Positions 14,950 to 24,620 of a DNA stretch of 44,042 bases are shown here, one piece after another. Within the stretch, counting starts at the first letter, position 1. Every line of letters begins with the position of its first letter. The stretch spans positions 1-44,042 of the forward strand of contig JAQXZE010000022.1 of the NCBI GenBank assembly GCA_029227055.1. Reading direction: 5' to 3'. The translations under genes and the position numbers were made by a program. The notes beneath the pieces are model-generated. The model worked only from the letters and a program-made list of their open reading frames with translations. It had not been told where the DNA came from and searched no databases. Source of the stretch: Oscillospiraceae bacterium. Lineage in GTDB: Bacteria; Bacillota; Clostridia; Oscillospirales; Acutalibacteraceae.

Positions 14950-17900
14950 TTATACATTTCCAAAGCAGTTTAAAGCAAAGGAATATATGAGCTTTTCCCG
15001 AACAGGCTTATTGAATATCTTTTTACAGGCTTCTGCATAGATATTAAGCTGCTCGGAATATGTGTTTTTGAGCTCTTCAAAGCTTTCTACCCTATCGCTC
15101 TTAAAATCGAGAATTACTATCTCGCCGTTTTCCTCAAAACAAAGGTCAACCGCACCCTGAATAATAATTTTTTCGTCTTGAAGCTCGATAGCTATTGTGC
15201 TATCGATTTTACCGGCTGAAACCTCGGTTAAAAACCGCATTTCGCGTTTTATATTGTCGGCATTTTTTATACGGGCAAACACATCGCTTTTAAAAAACGC
15301 CTTGATTGCCGATATATCCACTGCTTCTGCCTCGGTTTCGGATATATATTCCCATTCACGAAGACGCTCAATTTCATCCTCTACACTTACATCAGAAGAA
15401 AAGCTTATAAACTGCATCACCTTATGCATAGCAGTTCCTCTGCCTGCGGCGGTTATTCCGCTTGACGCCATAAATGACGGAATCGACGAAAAGGCAAATC
15501 TTTCGCTTTCAGCCTTATTTGCAATAGCCGAAACCGACGCCTTAGCCTCAATATTTTTAAGTACATCAAAGGGATAGCTATAGTTTATATTTTCCTTGAT
15601 TTTTGAGACGATTTGCGGATTTACATCAATATCTGTATCGGTATTCTCTAAAGTAATTATCGGCTTTATACCATCAGCAGATACTATTTCAACGCTAAGG
15701 TCAGACGCGGTATCAAAGGGGACAAAAGACGCCTCTGCAAGTGTTCTTAGAGCCTCACCGCTCTTATGAAGCAAAGCGGCAGTTAAAATCCAATTACCCA
15801 CACTAGATGCCGACATAAACATATCGTTTGTGACCTTTAAATCGTTATTTACAAGAGCGCTAGCAAGCTCCAAAAGCTTTTTAGGCAGATTATTATACGC
15901 CGCCATCATAACAAGCATATCTTCGGCGCGGGTCATCGCAACATAAAGAAGACGAAGCTCTTCCTCTAGGGTTTTAGCCCTCATTTCGTTTGATATCAAA
16001 ACCCTCGCCAAAGTTTCCTTTTTAGTGCCTAGCATCTCGTCATAATACTTAAAGCCTATACCGTAGTTTTCCGAAAAAATCACGGCATCATTAGAGTCGG
16101 ACATATTGGTTTGAGACTCTAGATTAGCTATAATGCAGACCGGAAACTGTAGTCCCTTTGAAGCGTGAATACTCATTATTTGAACGGCATTTCCGCTGTT
16201 TATCTTAACAGAAGCTTCCCTCTCTCCCACAGAGGTTTTCATATACTCGATAAAACCGCCGATTCCCTTAGCAGAATTTTGACTGTATGCAGCGGCAAAA
16301 TCTGCAAGCTTAAAGAGGTTCGCCCGTCTTCTTACACCGTCAGGCATAGCGAGAACAATATCGCCGTAGCCTGTATCTATTATCAGCTTATGAACAAAGG
16401 CAGCAAGGGGCATTATAAGCGATTTTGTGCGGAAATTTTCTAATGCAGAATAAAATTCCCTTAAATGCTCGTTATTATCCTTTTCTGCAGCTATTGCAGA
16501 AATCAAATCTGTATTCGGATTTTTGGCCTTTATACTTGCAAGTTCCTCTGCCGTAAAGCTGAAAATCGGAGACATCATAACTGTTAACATCGCAATATTA
16601 TCAAGCGGATTATCTATAATTTTCAAAAGGGATAAAAATGTATCTACCTCTAAAAGATTTAAAAAGTTATCCTTAGGATAATTTACGGGTATTCCCCTCT
16701 CTTCAAGTCTTGCGGCAATTTTTCCTGCCGAAGTAGAGGTTGACCTTAAAAGTATAGCAAAATCGGAATAGGTAGCTTTTCTAAGGCCGTCCTCCTTTGT
16801 ATGTATACATTCTCCCGAATTTATTATATTCACGATATTATTAGCAATAGCGTCCGCCTCAACAACAAGGCGTTCTTCGTCACTTTCCCCTATTTTATCA
16901 ATAAGACAAAGCTTAGCCTTTGGGATATCGTTTTCTGCAAACTCTGCGGTGGCAACAAGCTCTTCTTCAGAATTATATATGATTTTACCCGTTTCTTCGG
17001 TCATAAACAGAGAAAAGAAGAAGTTTACAAAGTCACAAACTCCGCCGCGGCTTCTGAAATTGTTTGCAAGAATTATCTTTCTGGCGTCATTTTCACTTGC
17101 CTCTTCGACCGGTATATATCTATCCTTCTTTTTAAGGAAATTATTTGGATTTGCACCTCTGAACCCATATATACTCTGTTTTAAATCACCTACCGCAAAA
17201 AGCTTTTGCTCGCAGTTTGACAAAACATAAAAAAGCGCATCCTGAAGGTCGTTTACATCCTGATACTCATCCACCAATACCTCATCAAACTGATTTAAAA
17301 ACTCGTATGCTTCGGGTCTTATATGCGGCATACCGTCCTTTTCTTCACATAGAAGCTTTAAGGCTAGTTGCTCGGTATTATAAAAGGTAAGGGTGTTTTC
17401 TTCAAGTTGAGCCTGAAAGAGCCTTTCCCTATACTCTTTTATTATGTCTATAAATCTATTTATCGGCTTTGCAAAGAGGACAAGCTCGCTCGAAATCTGA
17501 TCTTTTTCCTCAAAGAAGATGCGTTTTAGCTTCTTTCTTTCAAAGTCAGCACCGTTTTTGCACTTTTTAACCTCTGAGGCTAAGGACGGCTCCATATTTT
17601 TAGTAGTACGAGGCGCTGTAGGGAACAAAAAGCTATCAGACGCTAAAAGAATTTCGTCCCAATCCTCTGCCTCGACTGCTTTTTTAAGAGGCAAAAGCCC
17701 ATTATAAAGCATCGCAAAATAGTCCTTAAATTTTTGACCGCTATCCCCCATCATTTCGGAGGCGCCAAAGCCGTTTTCAATATATTCGCTAAGCTTCCCT
17801 ATTATTCTTCTTGCATCCTCTATACATCTATCAAAAAAGGGATTCCCCTTACCGAATGGTATTTCATAGTTTACCGCAAGGTTTTTTAAGAATACATCGG

Positions 17901-18459
17901 GGAAAGGCATTTGCATACTGTAATCAAAAACATTCTTAACGGCTTTTGCCAAATTGGATTCGTCATACTCACAGCCTGTAAGCTCTAAAAGCTTATAAAG
18001 CACATCATCCGCATTATCTAGTTGTTCTTCTATTACAGAAGAAAGAACACCTCTTGATAGCTCGTTTAAATTTGTATCGGTTATAATTTTAAAATCGGGT
18101 GTTACTGACAGCTTTTCGAAATTTTCACGCACTAAATCTATGCAAAAAGAGTCGATAGTGCAGATTTTTGCAGAGGCTATCAAAAATCTCTGCTTTTTTA
18201 AAGCCGCATCGTTTGGGCGTTTGAGAGTTTCTTCATAAATGCGCTTTTCAATTCTCGAACGCATTTCTGCTGCCGCCGCATTTGTAAAGGTTACAATTAA
18301 AAGTCTATCGGCAGATATGGGGTTTTGCTCACGGGTGAGCATTCTTATAACGCGTTCTACCAAAACCGCAGTTTTACCTGAGCCTGCCGCCGCGCAAACT
18401 AGTATATTACCCTTTTCGCTTATTGCGGTTTCCTGCTGTTTTGTAAATTTTAAACCCAT
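14950..18459 (-). CDS. addA: ATP-dependent helicase/nuclease AddA
   Basis: AddA is the UvrD-like 3'-5' helicase and RecB-type nuclease subunit of AddAB, which resects double-strand ends for RecA repair. The 1169-aa protein has Walker A AAGSGKT (about residues 24-30), the DEYQDVN motif, GDLKQSIYGFRGA, and LLYVAMTRAEDML near motif VI. The C-terminal nuclease domain contains GAVDLC and ILDFKSD, the catalytic GxxD-DxK pattern. The ATG follows the addB stop codon directly and its binding site GGAGATG lies in the last addB codons, so the subunits are translationally coupled. Confidence 0.96.
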   Translation of the reverse strand: MGLKFTKQQETAISEKGNILVCAAAGSGKTAVLVERVIRMLTREQNPISADRLLIVTFTNAAAAEMRSRIEKRIYEETLKRPNDAALKKQRFLIASAKICTIDSFCIDLVRENFEKLSVTPDFKIITDTNLNELSRGVLSSVIEEQLDNADDVLYKLLELTGCEYDESNLAKAVKNVFDYSMQMPFPDVFLKNLAVNYEIPFGKGNPFFDRCIEDARRIIGKLSEYIENGFGASEMMGDSGQKFKDYFAMLYNGLLPLKKAVEAEDWDEILLASDSFLFPTAPRTTKNMEPSLASEVKKCKNGADFERKKLKRIFFEEKDQISSELVLFAKPINRFIDIIKEYRERLFQAQLEENTLTFYNTEQLALKLLCEEKDGMPHIRPEAYEFLNQFDEVLVDEYQDVNDLQDALFYVLSNCEQKLFAVGDLKQSIYGFRGANPNNFLKKKDRYIPVEEASENDARKIILANNFRSRGGVCDFVNFFFSLFMTEETGKIIYNSEEELVATAEFAENDIPKAKLCLIDKIGESDEERLVVEADAIANNIVNIINSGECIHTKEDGLRKATYSDFAILLRSTSTSAGKIAARLEERGIPVNYPKDNFLNLLEVDTFLSLLKIIDNPLDNIAMLTVMMSPIFSFTAEELASIKAKNPNTDLISAIAAEKDNNEHLREFYSALENFRTKSLIMPLAAFVHKLIIDTGYGDIVLAMPDGVRRRANLFKLADFAAAYSQNSAKGIGGFIEYMKTSVGEREASVKINSGNAVQIMSIHASKGLQFPVCIIANLESQTNMSDSNDAVIFSENYGIGFKYYDEMLGTKKETLARVLISNEMRAKTLEEELRLLYVAMTRAEDMLVMMAAYNNLPKKLLELASALVNNDLKVTNDMFMSASSVGNWILTAALLHKSGEALRTLAEASFVPFDTASDLSVEIVSADGIKPIITLENTDTDIDVNPQIVSKIKENINYSYPFDVLKNIEAKASVSAIANKAESERFAFSSIPSFMASSGITAAGRGTAMHKVMQFISFSSDVSVEDEIERLREWEYISETEAEAVDISAIKAFFKSDVFARIKNADNIKREMRFLTEVSAGKIDSTIAIELQDEKIIIQGAVDLCFEENGEIVILDFKSDRVESFEELKNTYSEQLNIYAEACKKIFNKPVREKLIYSFALNCFGNV

Positions 18460-21400
18460 TTATTTCATCTCCTCTCTAATAGCTTCAATAACCTCTTTGT
18501 TTTTCATTGCCTTTATCTTTTGGTGAGGTTTGTCCTCAATTCCGCAAACAGAGGCAAAATCGCAATATTTACAAGCGTTATTATCAAGACTATCCACAGG
18601 ATTTATCTTGAAATTACCCTCTGAAATATTGCTGCCCATTTTATAAAGCATTCGCTCAATCTGGGCAAAAACCACCTCAAAATCATCAGCCGAGATGAAC
18701 TTACTCTCCGAATGGGAAGAAATATCTCCGCCTTTATTGTATTTTAGCGGTGTTACAAATTCGCCCTTGTTTTCCGCCTCCATAGCAGAGGAAACCTCGT
18801 TATCCTCTACTGCAAGACCATCCATACGAAGTCCTTTATCGTTAAGGTCTCTTCTTGCGGGCATATAGAAAATTCCGGCAGGTTTTTTATCGCTATACCG
18901 CTTATCCTTTAAAATCGAATAAAGATAGATTAGCATCTGCATATTTTGTCCCGCTAAAATATCGGGAAGTTTAAACTTTCTAGTACCCGTTTTATAATCG
19001 ACTATGCGGATATAGTTATTCCACATATCCACCCTATCAACAAAGCCCTGCATAGAGATTTTTTTGCCATCATCAAGCTCAATTTCAGCGGCGTCTACCT
19101 CGTCACCGCCTACATAAAGCTCAGAGCTTACAGGCTCAAAACCTGATTGAGCAAATTCGCTCGACAGGTGAGTTACAATCTCTCTTAAAGACCTTTTTAT
19201 TGTGTAAACTAGGAATTTTAGTCTTGAATCCTCGATTTCTCGGTATCCGATTACAGAGTCAAGATACTCCTCTGTATATAAATCAACAAGCCTACTAATT
19301 TGCTCTTCGGAAAATTCTGAGATACCAGCTTTATATTCACTTATAATGCGCTCTAGCACATAGTGAACAATAGTACCCCTTTGCATAACATTAAACTCGG
19401 CTTTTTCTATTGGGATAGCTTTAAGTCCGTACCTGCAGAAAAAGGAAAAGCTACAGCACATAAAGGTTTCGAGCTTTGAGGGGGAAAGCCTTATCTCGCT
19501 GCCAAACAGTTTATCAGCAGTCTCCTTTGTAATCTCTAAAGAACGCTTTTCATATCCGTTTTTAACGGTATCAATGCGCCCACTAACAGACGGAATATCC
19601 CCAATTGCTGCACCTATATTCAATGCCTCTTCACTATCGGTAGAAAGGGCTTTACAAAACTCAGAAAACGCCGCCTCTACAGTTTCGGGAAGATTTTCTG
19701 TGCTGAGTTTTGAGGGCTCCGATAAAAGCTTACAGCTTACCTTTTCCTTTATAACCTCTACAAAGCCCGACGGTTCTACCTGTTTGCCCGAATTATCCAT
19801 AATATGATAGGAAACATAAAGCTTTTCGGTGGGACAACAGATATTAGCATAAACGAGATATTCTTCGTCTATTGTATCTGCAATACTATGGTCCGAAATA
19901 TCAAGCCCGAGCTTAATAAGCCTGTCCCTTTCCCTATTGGCAAATAGTCCCCCACCTACAACTGTACGGGGAAAAACATTCTGATTAGCGCCTAAAACAA
20001 AGGCAACCTTAGGTCTTGAGGGTCTTATTCTGTCTGCCGAGCCGAAGGTTACTTCGTCAAGCTTTTGAGGTACTACGCCTATACTCGAAAAGGAAAGTGA
20101 GGTTTTAAGTATATCGGCAAACTCCTTAGAGGTAACACTTCCCTCTCCCATACAAACAACCATACTATCGAGCATATTCATAAAAATATCAAAGGACTGT
20201 GTAAGTGCGTCAGCAAAAGCTATATCTCCTGAATGAATATAGGATTTCTTCATAGTCTTTAATGCTTCCCTGACATTACAGCTATCGAAAAATCTTATAA
20301 GAGCTTTAGCGCGGTCTGCCGCAGAGCCTTTGAACTCTTCCTTAAAGGTTTTAAAGAGGGTTATCATTTGTTCTCTTGTTTTATTAATTTCCTCTAATTC
20401 CTTTAAATCGGATTTACCCATTTCTCCCGATTTCATACCTTTTGGATTCATAGTCCACTCACTATCCCAAAGCTTTCCGCTTATATTCCAAATGTATGTA
20501 TAGTTTTCGAGTTTTGATATTCTATCAAGAGAAATATCGGTTAAACCTATTTTATAAAAGGCAATTAAACTGTCGGTTGAAAAGTTTGTGGCTGCCGAAA
20601 TAGCGCAAAGGGCAGCAGCAACGGGCGGAAAACAGGCAAGCGGTCTTCTCTTATCAATAAAACAAGCAACCTTGTTTTTCTCGAAAGCAGAAACTAATGC
20701 CTCTTCATAATTTTCCGTTTCTCTAGCTATTACAACAATATCCCTATAGCGAAGTCCTGCGTTTTCTCTGACAAGCTTTCTAATCTGTCTTGCGGTAAAT
20801 TCAACCTCATCATAAAGGGTATTTGCCTTAATTACTGTTACTGCGCCGTCGTCAGCTAACTCAAAACTTTCGCGGCTTGTTTTACCTACAGATAGCAATT
20901 CCTCAACGGCGGCAATGTTTTCGCTCTTATAAAAGCTGTTTTCAAGTATGATATCCTCGGCAATCTGAACCTTATAAAGCTCTGCCGATTTCTTTATTTT
21001 TTCTATGTTATTTCGTATGTTTTCAAAAACATCGAATTTAGTATCCTCTTTCGAGTTTGAAAAGCTTATATAGATATTCTCTGCTTGAGAAAGTATTCGG
21101 TTAATAATTTTAAACTGCTGACCTGTAAAGCCGTCAAAGGAATCTATAAAAACTGTTTTATTTTCAAAATATCTGCAGTCTAAAAGGCGGTCGTAAAGCT
21201 TTGTAAGTCTATCAGACGGGTCTAAAAATTTCTCTCCTACGAGAATATTGAAATTAGAATAAATTGTCCCTATATCATAGAGCTTAAGAGCAAAGGTATC
21301 CCCCTCTACAGAGCTTGAAGCGTTAATAAGCTCTTCGGGTGATATGCCGCTCATTTTAAACTCATTCACCATATCGAGAACACTTTTAGCAAAGCCTAAA

Positions 21401-21735
21401 GAATTTTTATATTTGCCCCAAAGCTTCAAAGAATCAGCTGAGTTATTTACGGCTCTGCACATAAGTATAAGCTTATCGGCATCCGAAAGGGTACGCGCAC
21501 AGATTCCACCTGTTATTCGCTCAACGCTCTCACAAAGTCTGCTAAAGCTTAAAACCTCCACTTTAGATGCATCCTCGTCACCAAGCAGATGCAAAACCGC
21601 CTTTTCACTCTCAAAAGAGAACTGCTCAGGTATTATTAGAACAACTCGGTTTTTTGATAAAACTTCGCGTTTTATTAAATTTAAAACGGTGCTTGTTTTT
21701 CCTGTTGCGGCTCTGCCGAAAATAAACTGCAGCAT
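18460..21735 (-). CDS. addB: ATP-dependent nuclease subunit AddB
   Basis: AddB is the partner of AddA. It has an inactivated helicase-like core, an intact second nuclease site and a structural iron-sulfur cluster. In this 1091-aa protein the Walker A-like GRAATGKTS is at residues 7-15. The C-terminal nuclease part has GFVDRVD and RIVDYKTG, and CKYCDFASVC near the end gives three Fe-S cysteines, the fourth being the upstream Cys in FMCCSFSFFC. The start has CGGAGG at good spacing and its own promoter. Order addB-addA is the usual one in Firmicutes. Confidence 0.95.
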   Translation of the reverse strand: MLQFIFGRAATGKTSTVLNLIKREVLSKNRVVLIIPEQFSFESEKAVLHLLGDEDASKVEVLSFSRLCESVERITGGICARTLSDADKLILMCRAVNNSADSLKLWGKYKNSLGFAKSVLDMVNEFKMSGISPEELINASSSVEGDTFALKLYDIGTIYSNFNILVGEKFLDPSDRLTKLYDRLLDCRYFENKTVFIDSFDGFTGQQFKIINRILSQAENIYISFSNSKEDTKFDVFENIRNNIEKIKKSAELYKVQIAEDIILENSFYKSENIAAVEELLSVGKTSRESFELADDGAVTVIKANTLYDEVEFTARQIRKLVRENAGLRYRDIVVIARETENYEEALVSAFEKNKVACFIDKRRPLACFPPVAAALCAISAATNFSTDSLIAFYKIGLTDISLDRISKLENYTYIWNISGKLWDSEWTMNPKGMKSGEMGKSDLKELEEINKTREQMITLFKTFKEEFKGSAADRAKALIRFFDSCNVREALKTMKKSYIHSGDIAFADALTQSFDIFMNMLDSMVVCMGEGSVTSKEFADILKTSLSFSSIGVVPQKLDEVTFGSADRIRPSRPKVAFVLGANQNVFPRTVVGGGLFANRERDRLIKLGLDISDHSIADTIDEEYLVYANICCPTEKLYVSYHIMDNSGKQVEPSGFVEVIKEKVSCKLLSEPSKLSTENLPETVEAAFSEFCKALSTDSEEALNIGAAIGDIPSVSGRIDTVKNGYEKRSLEITKETADKLFGSEIRLSPSKLETFMCCSFSFFCRYGLKAIPIEKAEFNVMQRGTIVHYVLERIISEYKAGISEFSEEQISRLVDLYTEEYLDSVIGYREIEDSRLKFLVYTIKRSLREIVTHLSSEFAQSGFEPVSSELYVGGDEVDAAEIELDDGKKISMQGFVDRVDMWNNYIRIVDYKTGTRKFKLPDILAGQNMQMLIYLYSILKDKRYSDKKPAGIFYMPARRDLNDKGLRMDGLAVEDNEVSSAMEAENKGEFVTPLKYNKGGDISSHSESKFISADDFEVVFAQIERMLYKMGSNISEGNFKINPVDSLDNNACKYCDFASVCGIEDKPHQKIKAMKNKEVIEAIREEMK

Positions 21736-21765
21736 TTAAAATCCTCCGACCAAAAATATATCTAT

Positions 21766-21794
21766 ATTATATCAAATAATAATTAATATAGCAA
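21766..21794 (-). promoter_or_regulatory. Promoter of addBA
   Basis: On the minus strand TTGCTA (21789-21794) and TATAAT (21766-21771) are 17 bases apart, downstream of the nadE terminator, so addBA is a separate transcription unit. Confidence 0.7.
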
Positions 21795-21806
21795 CCACTC
21801 AAAAAA

Positions 21807-21856
21807 CAAAAAACACCCTTTGCCAAGCTCCAAAAGAGTTTGGCAAAAGATGTTTT
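21807..21856 (-). terminator. Terminator after nadE
   Basis: A long imperfect stem pairs AAAACATCTTTTGCCAA with TTGGCAAAGGGTGTTTT on the minus strand and runs into a T-rich stretch, four bases after the nadE stop. Confidence 0.8.
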
Positions 21857-21860
21857 AAAT

Positions 21861-22598
21861 TTACGGTTTATATTCAAAAACTGGCATAAGTTCGAGCTTA
21901 AAAAGATTGTTCTTATGCATTCGGTCTATCTTAGCTTTTATTTCCTCATCCTCGCAGATACCTGTTCTGATATATTTATCAAGGGTATCGTAGCTAAAGC
22001 CCAAATTATCTTCATCTGTCTTTCCGCAAAGACCGTCAATCGGAACCTTATCAACAAACATATCGGGAAGCTTTAATGCTCTGCCTATCGCCTTTACCTC
22101 ATTTACTGTAAGACGGGACAAGGGACTGAAATCACCTACAGAATCGCCGTATCTTGTAGAATAGCCTACCCAATCCTCAGATAAATTACAGGTGTTTGCT
22201 ACTCTGCCGTTTACGCTTTGGGATACGGCATAAACCGCCGTCATTCTAAGGCGGGCGGGAAGATTAAAGATAGTCTGCTTTTCTACTGCTTCAAGACTTT
22301 CCTCTAGCTGATTTAAAATTCCGTTATAAGCGTCCTCAATATTGATAACATAGTGCTTTATGTCTAGATGGGAAACTAGCGCCTTTGAAACATCAATATC
22401 GTGTTGTGTGCCGTTAGGCATTAAAACTCCGATTACCCTGTCTTTTCCCAAGGCTTCGCAGCAGAGGGCCGCCACAACAGAGCTATCCTTACCGCCTGAA
22501 ATGCCGATAACGGCATTACAGTCTTTACCGTTATTATTAAACCATTCCCGTATCCACAAGACTATATCGTTTTTAATCTTTACAGCATCAAACTGCAT
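21861..22598 (-). CDS. nadE: Ammonia-dependent NAD+ synthetase
   Basis: This enzyme amidates deamido-NAD+ with ATP and ammonia in the last step of NAD synthesis. The 245-aa length and lack of a glutaminase domain mark the ammonia-dependent short type. The PP-loop GISGGKDSSV (about residues 33-42) and the CNLSEDWVGYSTRYGDSVGDFSPL region (given by its parts CNLSEDW, STRYGD and GDFSPL) line the substrate site. The start has AAGGGA about ten bases upstream. It follows the small membrane-protein gene by 22 bases and ends the yajC-led group. Confidence 0.94.
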   Translation of the reverse strand: MQFDAVKIKNDIVLWIREWFNNNGKDCNAVIGISGGKDSSVVAALCCEALGKDRVIGVLMPNGTQHDIDVSKALVSHLDIKHYVINIEDAYNGILNQLEESLEAVEKQTIFNLPARLRMTAVYAVSQSVNGRVANTCNLSEDWVGYSTRYGDSVGDFSPLSRLTVNEVKAIGRALKLPDMFVDKVPIDGLCGKTDEDNLGFSYDTLDKYIRTGICEDEEIKAKIDRMHKNNLFKLELMPVFEYKP

Positions 22599-22620
22599 AT
22601 TTTAACATTCCCTTCAAAAG

Positions 22621-23028
22621 TTAAATGTACTTCTTATCCTTTTGGAAATTTACCCCTAAAATTCCACCTATAAGAGATGAAATCATAATTATTATGAAAT
22701 GAAAGAGGGTGTTATATGTAACCCCGTTTTTAGAAATTATAAGCGATACCGCAGTAATTATAATAAAGGTAACAACACCTGCTAAAAAGCCTATTTTATA
22801 ACCCTTAACATTAATCTTTCGAGCCGCATAAAATGCCGCCGCAAAGCTACCTATTGCAACACTGACAGTAGCGAGCGCCACCGCATATTTCTGAGATATA
22901 CCAAACCAAAGCATAATAGCCGCAAAAATGAGCATTGCCAAAAGGGTTACAACAATCCCTGACCCTGCAGCCTTTAAAAATATTCCCGATTTTTTCTTTA
23001 CATCGGGGGCAATATAACTGTTATTCAT
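22621..23028 (-). CDS. Small four-helix membrane protein (TIGR04086 type)
   Basis: This 135-aa protein has four hydrophobic helices (about residues 20-42, 48-68, 76-98 and 106-128) and short polar ends. Its size, topology and place directly after yajC match the TIGR04086 family of Clostridia, whose function is unknown. Its ribosome binding site GGAGGG (23035-23040) is buried in a perfect 11-pair hairpin that directly precedes ATTTTTATG, so expression may be held down unless the hairpin opens. Confidence 0.8.
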   Translation of the reverse strand: MNNSYIAPDVKKKSGIFLKAAGSGIVVTLLAMLIFAAIMLWFGISQKYAVALATVSVAIGSFAAAFYAARKINVKGYKIGFLAGVVTFIIITAVSLIISKNGVTYNTLFHFIIIMISSLIGGILGVNFQKDKKYI

Positions 23029-23033
23029 AAAAA

Positions 23034-23065
23034 TCCCTCCGTAACAAGATTATATTACGGAGGGA
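23034..23065 (-). promoter_or_regulatory. Hairpin that covers the ribosome binding site of the TIGR04086 gene
   Basis: On the minus strand TCCCTCCGTAA and TTACGGAGGGA are perfect 11-base arms around a ten-base loop, followed by TTTTT and then the ATG. The 3' arm contains the ribosome binding site GGAGGG. It can act as a terminator for yajC, as a translation block, or both. Confidence 0.75.
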
Positions 23066-23081
23066 CAGATTTTATTACGGA

Positions 23082-23417
23082 TTACTTTTCTGTTGAATCG
23101 TGTACAGTAAGGTTCTGCTGAATTGCCCAGCGGGAGAAAGTAAGCTTAGAATGGTCGCTCTTGGACTCAACAACAAAAGTATCTTCCTTAAGAGCGATAA
23201 TTCGGCCGTGCACACCGCCGATAGTAACTATCTCGTCACCAACCTGAAGATTTTCGCGCATCTTCTTTTCTTCCTTCTGCTTTTTGCGCTGAGGACGAAT
23301 AAGCATAAAGTACATTGCACCGAAAATAACAACTAAATAAAGTATCATAATTAAGGTGCCGCCGGAACCACCTTGTTTGCCACTTGCAGCTTTTTCAAGA
23401 GTTAACATAAAATCCAT
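23082..23417 (-). CDS. yajC: Preprotein translocase accessory subunit YajC
   Basis: YajC is a small membrane partner of the SecDF-YajC complex that assists SecYEG. The 111-aa protein has a Gly/Ser-rich N-terminus, one membrane helix (about residues 22-43) ending in the hallmark MLIRPQRKKQKE, and a cytoplasmic domain with VGDEIVTIGGVHGRI. The start has TTGGAGG at good spacing. It lies after tgt as in most bacteria (queA-tgt-yajC) but has its own promoter in the 72-base gap. Confidence 0.95.
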   Translation of the reverse strand: MDFMLTLEKAASGKQGGSGGTLIMILYLVVIFGAMYFMLIRPQRKKQKEEKKMRENLQVGDEIVTIGGVHGRIIALKEDTFVVESKSDHSKLTFSRWAIQQNLTVHDSTEK

Positions 23418-23447
23418 TTTAAATAAACCTCCAAAATTTATACAAGT

Positions 23448-23476
23448 ATTATACCTTTAAAATACATTTTTTTCAA
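23448..23476 (-). promoter_or_regulatory. Promoter of yajC
   Basis: On the minus strand TTGAAA (23471-23476) and TATAAT (23448-23453) are 17 bases apart, between the tgt stop and the yajC ribosome binding site. Confidence 0.7.
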
Positions 23477-23489
23477 GTATATTTTATAA

Positions 23490-24620
23490 TTAAATACGAT
23501 TTCCGAGTATTTTTTCCTGCTCAGCTTTAAATTCCTTAAATCTTCCCTCGTCAAGCGCCTTTCTAATGTCTTCCATAAGATGATTATAAAACCACAAATT
23601 ATGCATTACGGTAAGGCGCTGAGAAAGCATTTCGTTTGCCTTTAAAAGATGTCTTATATAGGCTTTACTATACTGCTTACATACAGGACATCCGCAGTTT
23701 TCATCAATTGGCGACATATCTGTTTCGTACTTCTTGTTATTAAGATTGATAATGCCCTTTGAAGTAAACAAATGACCGTGACGGGCATTACGGCTTGGCA
23801 TTACACAGTCGAACAAATCGACGCCTCGCTCTACCGCATTAAGTATATTAAGAGGGGTACCCACCCCCATAAGATATCTTATTTTATTTTTAGGCATATA
23901 AGGGGTTACATGCTCGATAACATCGTACATAACCTCGGTTTCTTCGCCGACGGCTAGTCCCCCTATTGCGTAGCCGTCCATATCAAGCTCGGCTATTTCC
24001 TTCATATGCTCAATTCTTAAATCGTTGTAGGTACAGCCCTGATTGATACCGAAAAGCAGCTGTTCGGGATTTATGGTGTCGGGCAGTGAATTAAGCTCTG
24101 CCATTTTGGTCTTACAGCGCTTAAGCCACCTTGTTGTTCTTTTACAGCTTTCCTTAGCATAGGAATATTCTGCAGGATTTTCTACGCATTCGTCAAACGC
24201 CATAGCTATGGTAGAACCTAGATTTGACTGTATCTGCATACTTTCTTCCGGTCCCATAAAAATGCGCTTTCCGTCTACATGAGAAGCAAAGGTAACACCC
24301 TCCTCCTCAATATTGCGGAGCTTTGCAAGGGAGAAAACCTGAAATCCGCCGCTATCGGTTAAAATAGGACCGTCCCAAGTAGTGAACTTATGAAGTCCGC
24401 CACACTGCTTTATTACTGTATCAGAGGGGCGCACATGAAGATGATAGGTATTGCTAAGCATAACCTGACAGTGAAGTGTCTTTAAATCCTCTGCCGATAC
24501 AGCACCCTTAATAGCGCCCGCAGTTGCAACATTCATAAAGGCAGGGGTCTGAATAATTCCTCTGTTTGTAGCAAATTCTCCTCTGCGCGCATTTCCTTCT
24601 TCTTTTATTAGTTTATACAT
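23490..24620 (-). CDS. tgt: tRNA-guanine transglycosylase (queuine tRNA-ribosyltransferase)
   Basis: Tgt exchanges guanine 34 for preQ1 in tRNAs with GUN anticodons. The 376-aa protein has the catalytic-Asp motif LTDSGGFQVFSLA (about residues 87-99), GGLAVGE for base recognition, the second catalytic Asp in DLFDCVMPSRNARHG, and zinc ligands CGCPVC plus a downstream His. I prefer the ATG at 24620 over an in-frame GTG at 24629, because AGGTG fits it and the protein then begins MYKLIK as usual. It overlaps the acyltransferase stop by eight bases, so they share a transcript, although the family partner queA lies beyond a repeat region. Confidence 0.95.
   Translation of the reverse strand: MYKLIKEEGNARRGEFATNRGIIQTPAFMNVATAGAIKGAVSAEDLKTLHCQVMLSNTYHLHVRPSDTVIKQCGGLHKFTTWDGPILTDSGGFQVFSLAKLRNIEEEGVTFASHVDGKRIFMGPEESMQIQSNLGSTIAMAFDECVENPAEYSYAKESCKRTTRWLKRCKTKMAELNSLPDTINPEQLLFGINQGCTYNDLRIEHMKEIAELDMDGYAIGGLAVGEETEVMYDVIEHVTPYMPKNKIRYLMGVGTPLNILNAVERGVDLFDCVMPSRNARHGHLFTSKGIINLNNKKYETDMSPIDENCGCPVCKQYSKAYIRHLLKANEMLSQRLTVMHNLWFYNHLMEDIRKALDEGRFKEFKAEQEKILGNRI

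Noticed and set aside
14950-21735. UvrD/PcrA or RecB reading for the large helicase genes
   Set aside because: The coupled pair with AddB-type Fe-S cysteines and two nuclease sites identifies AddAB.
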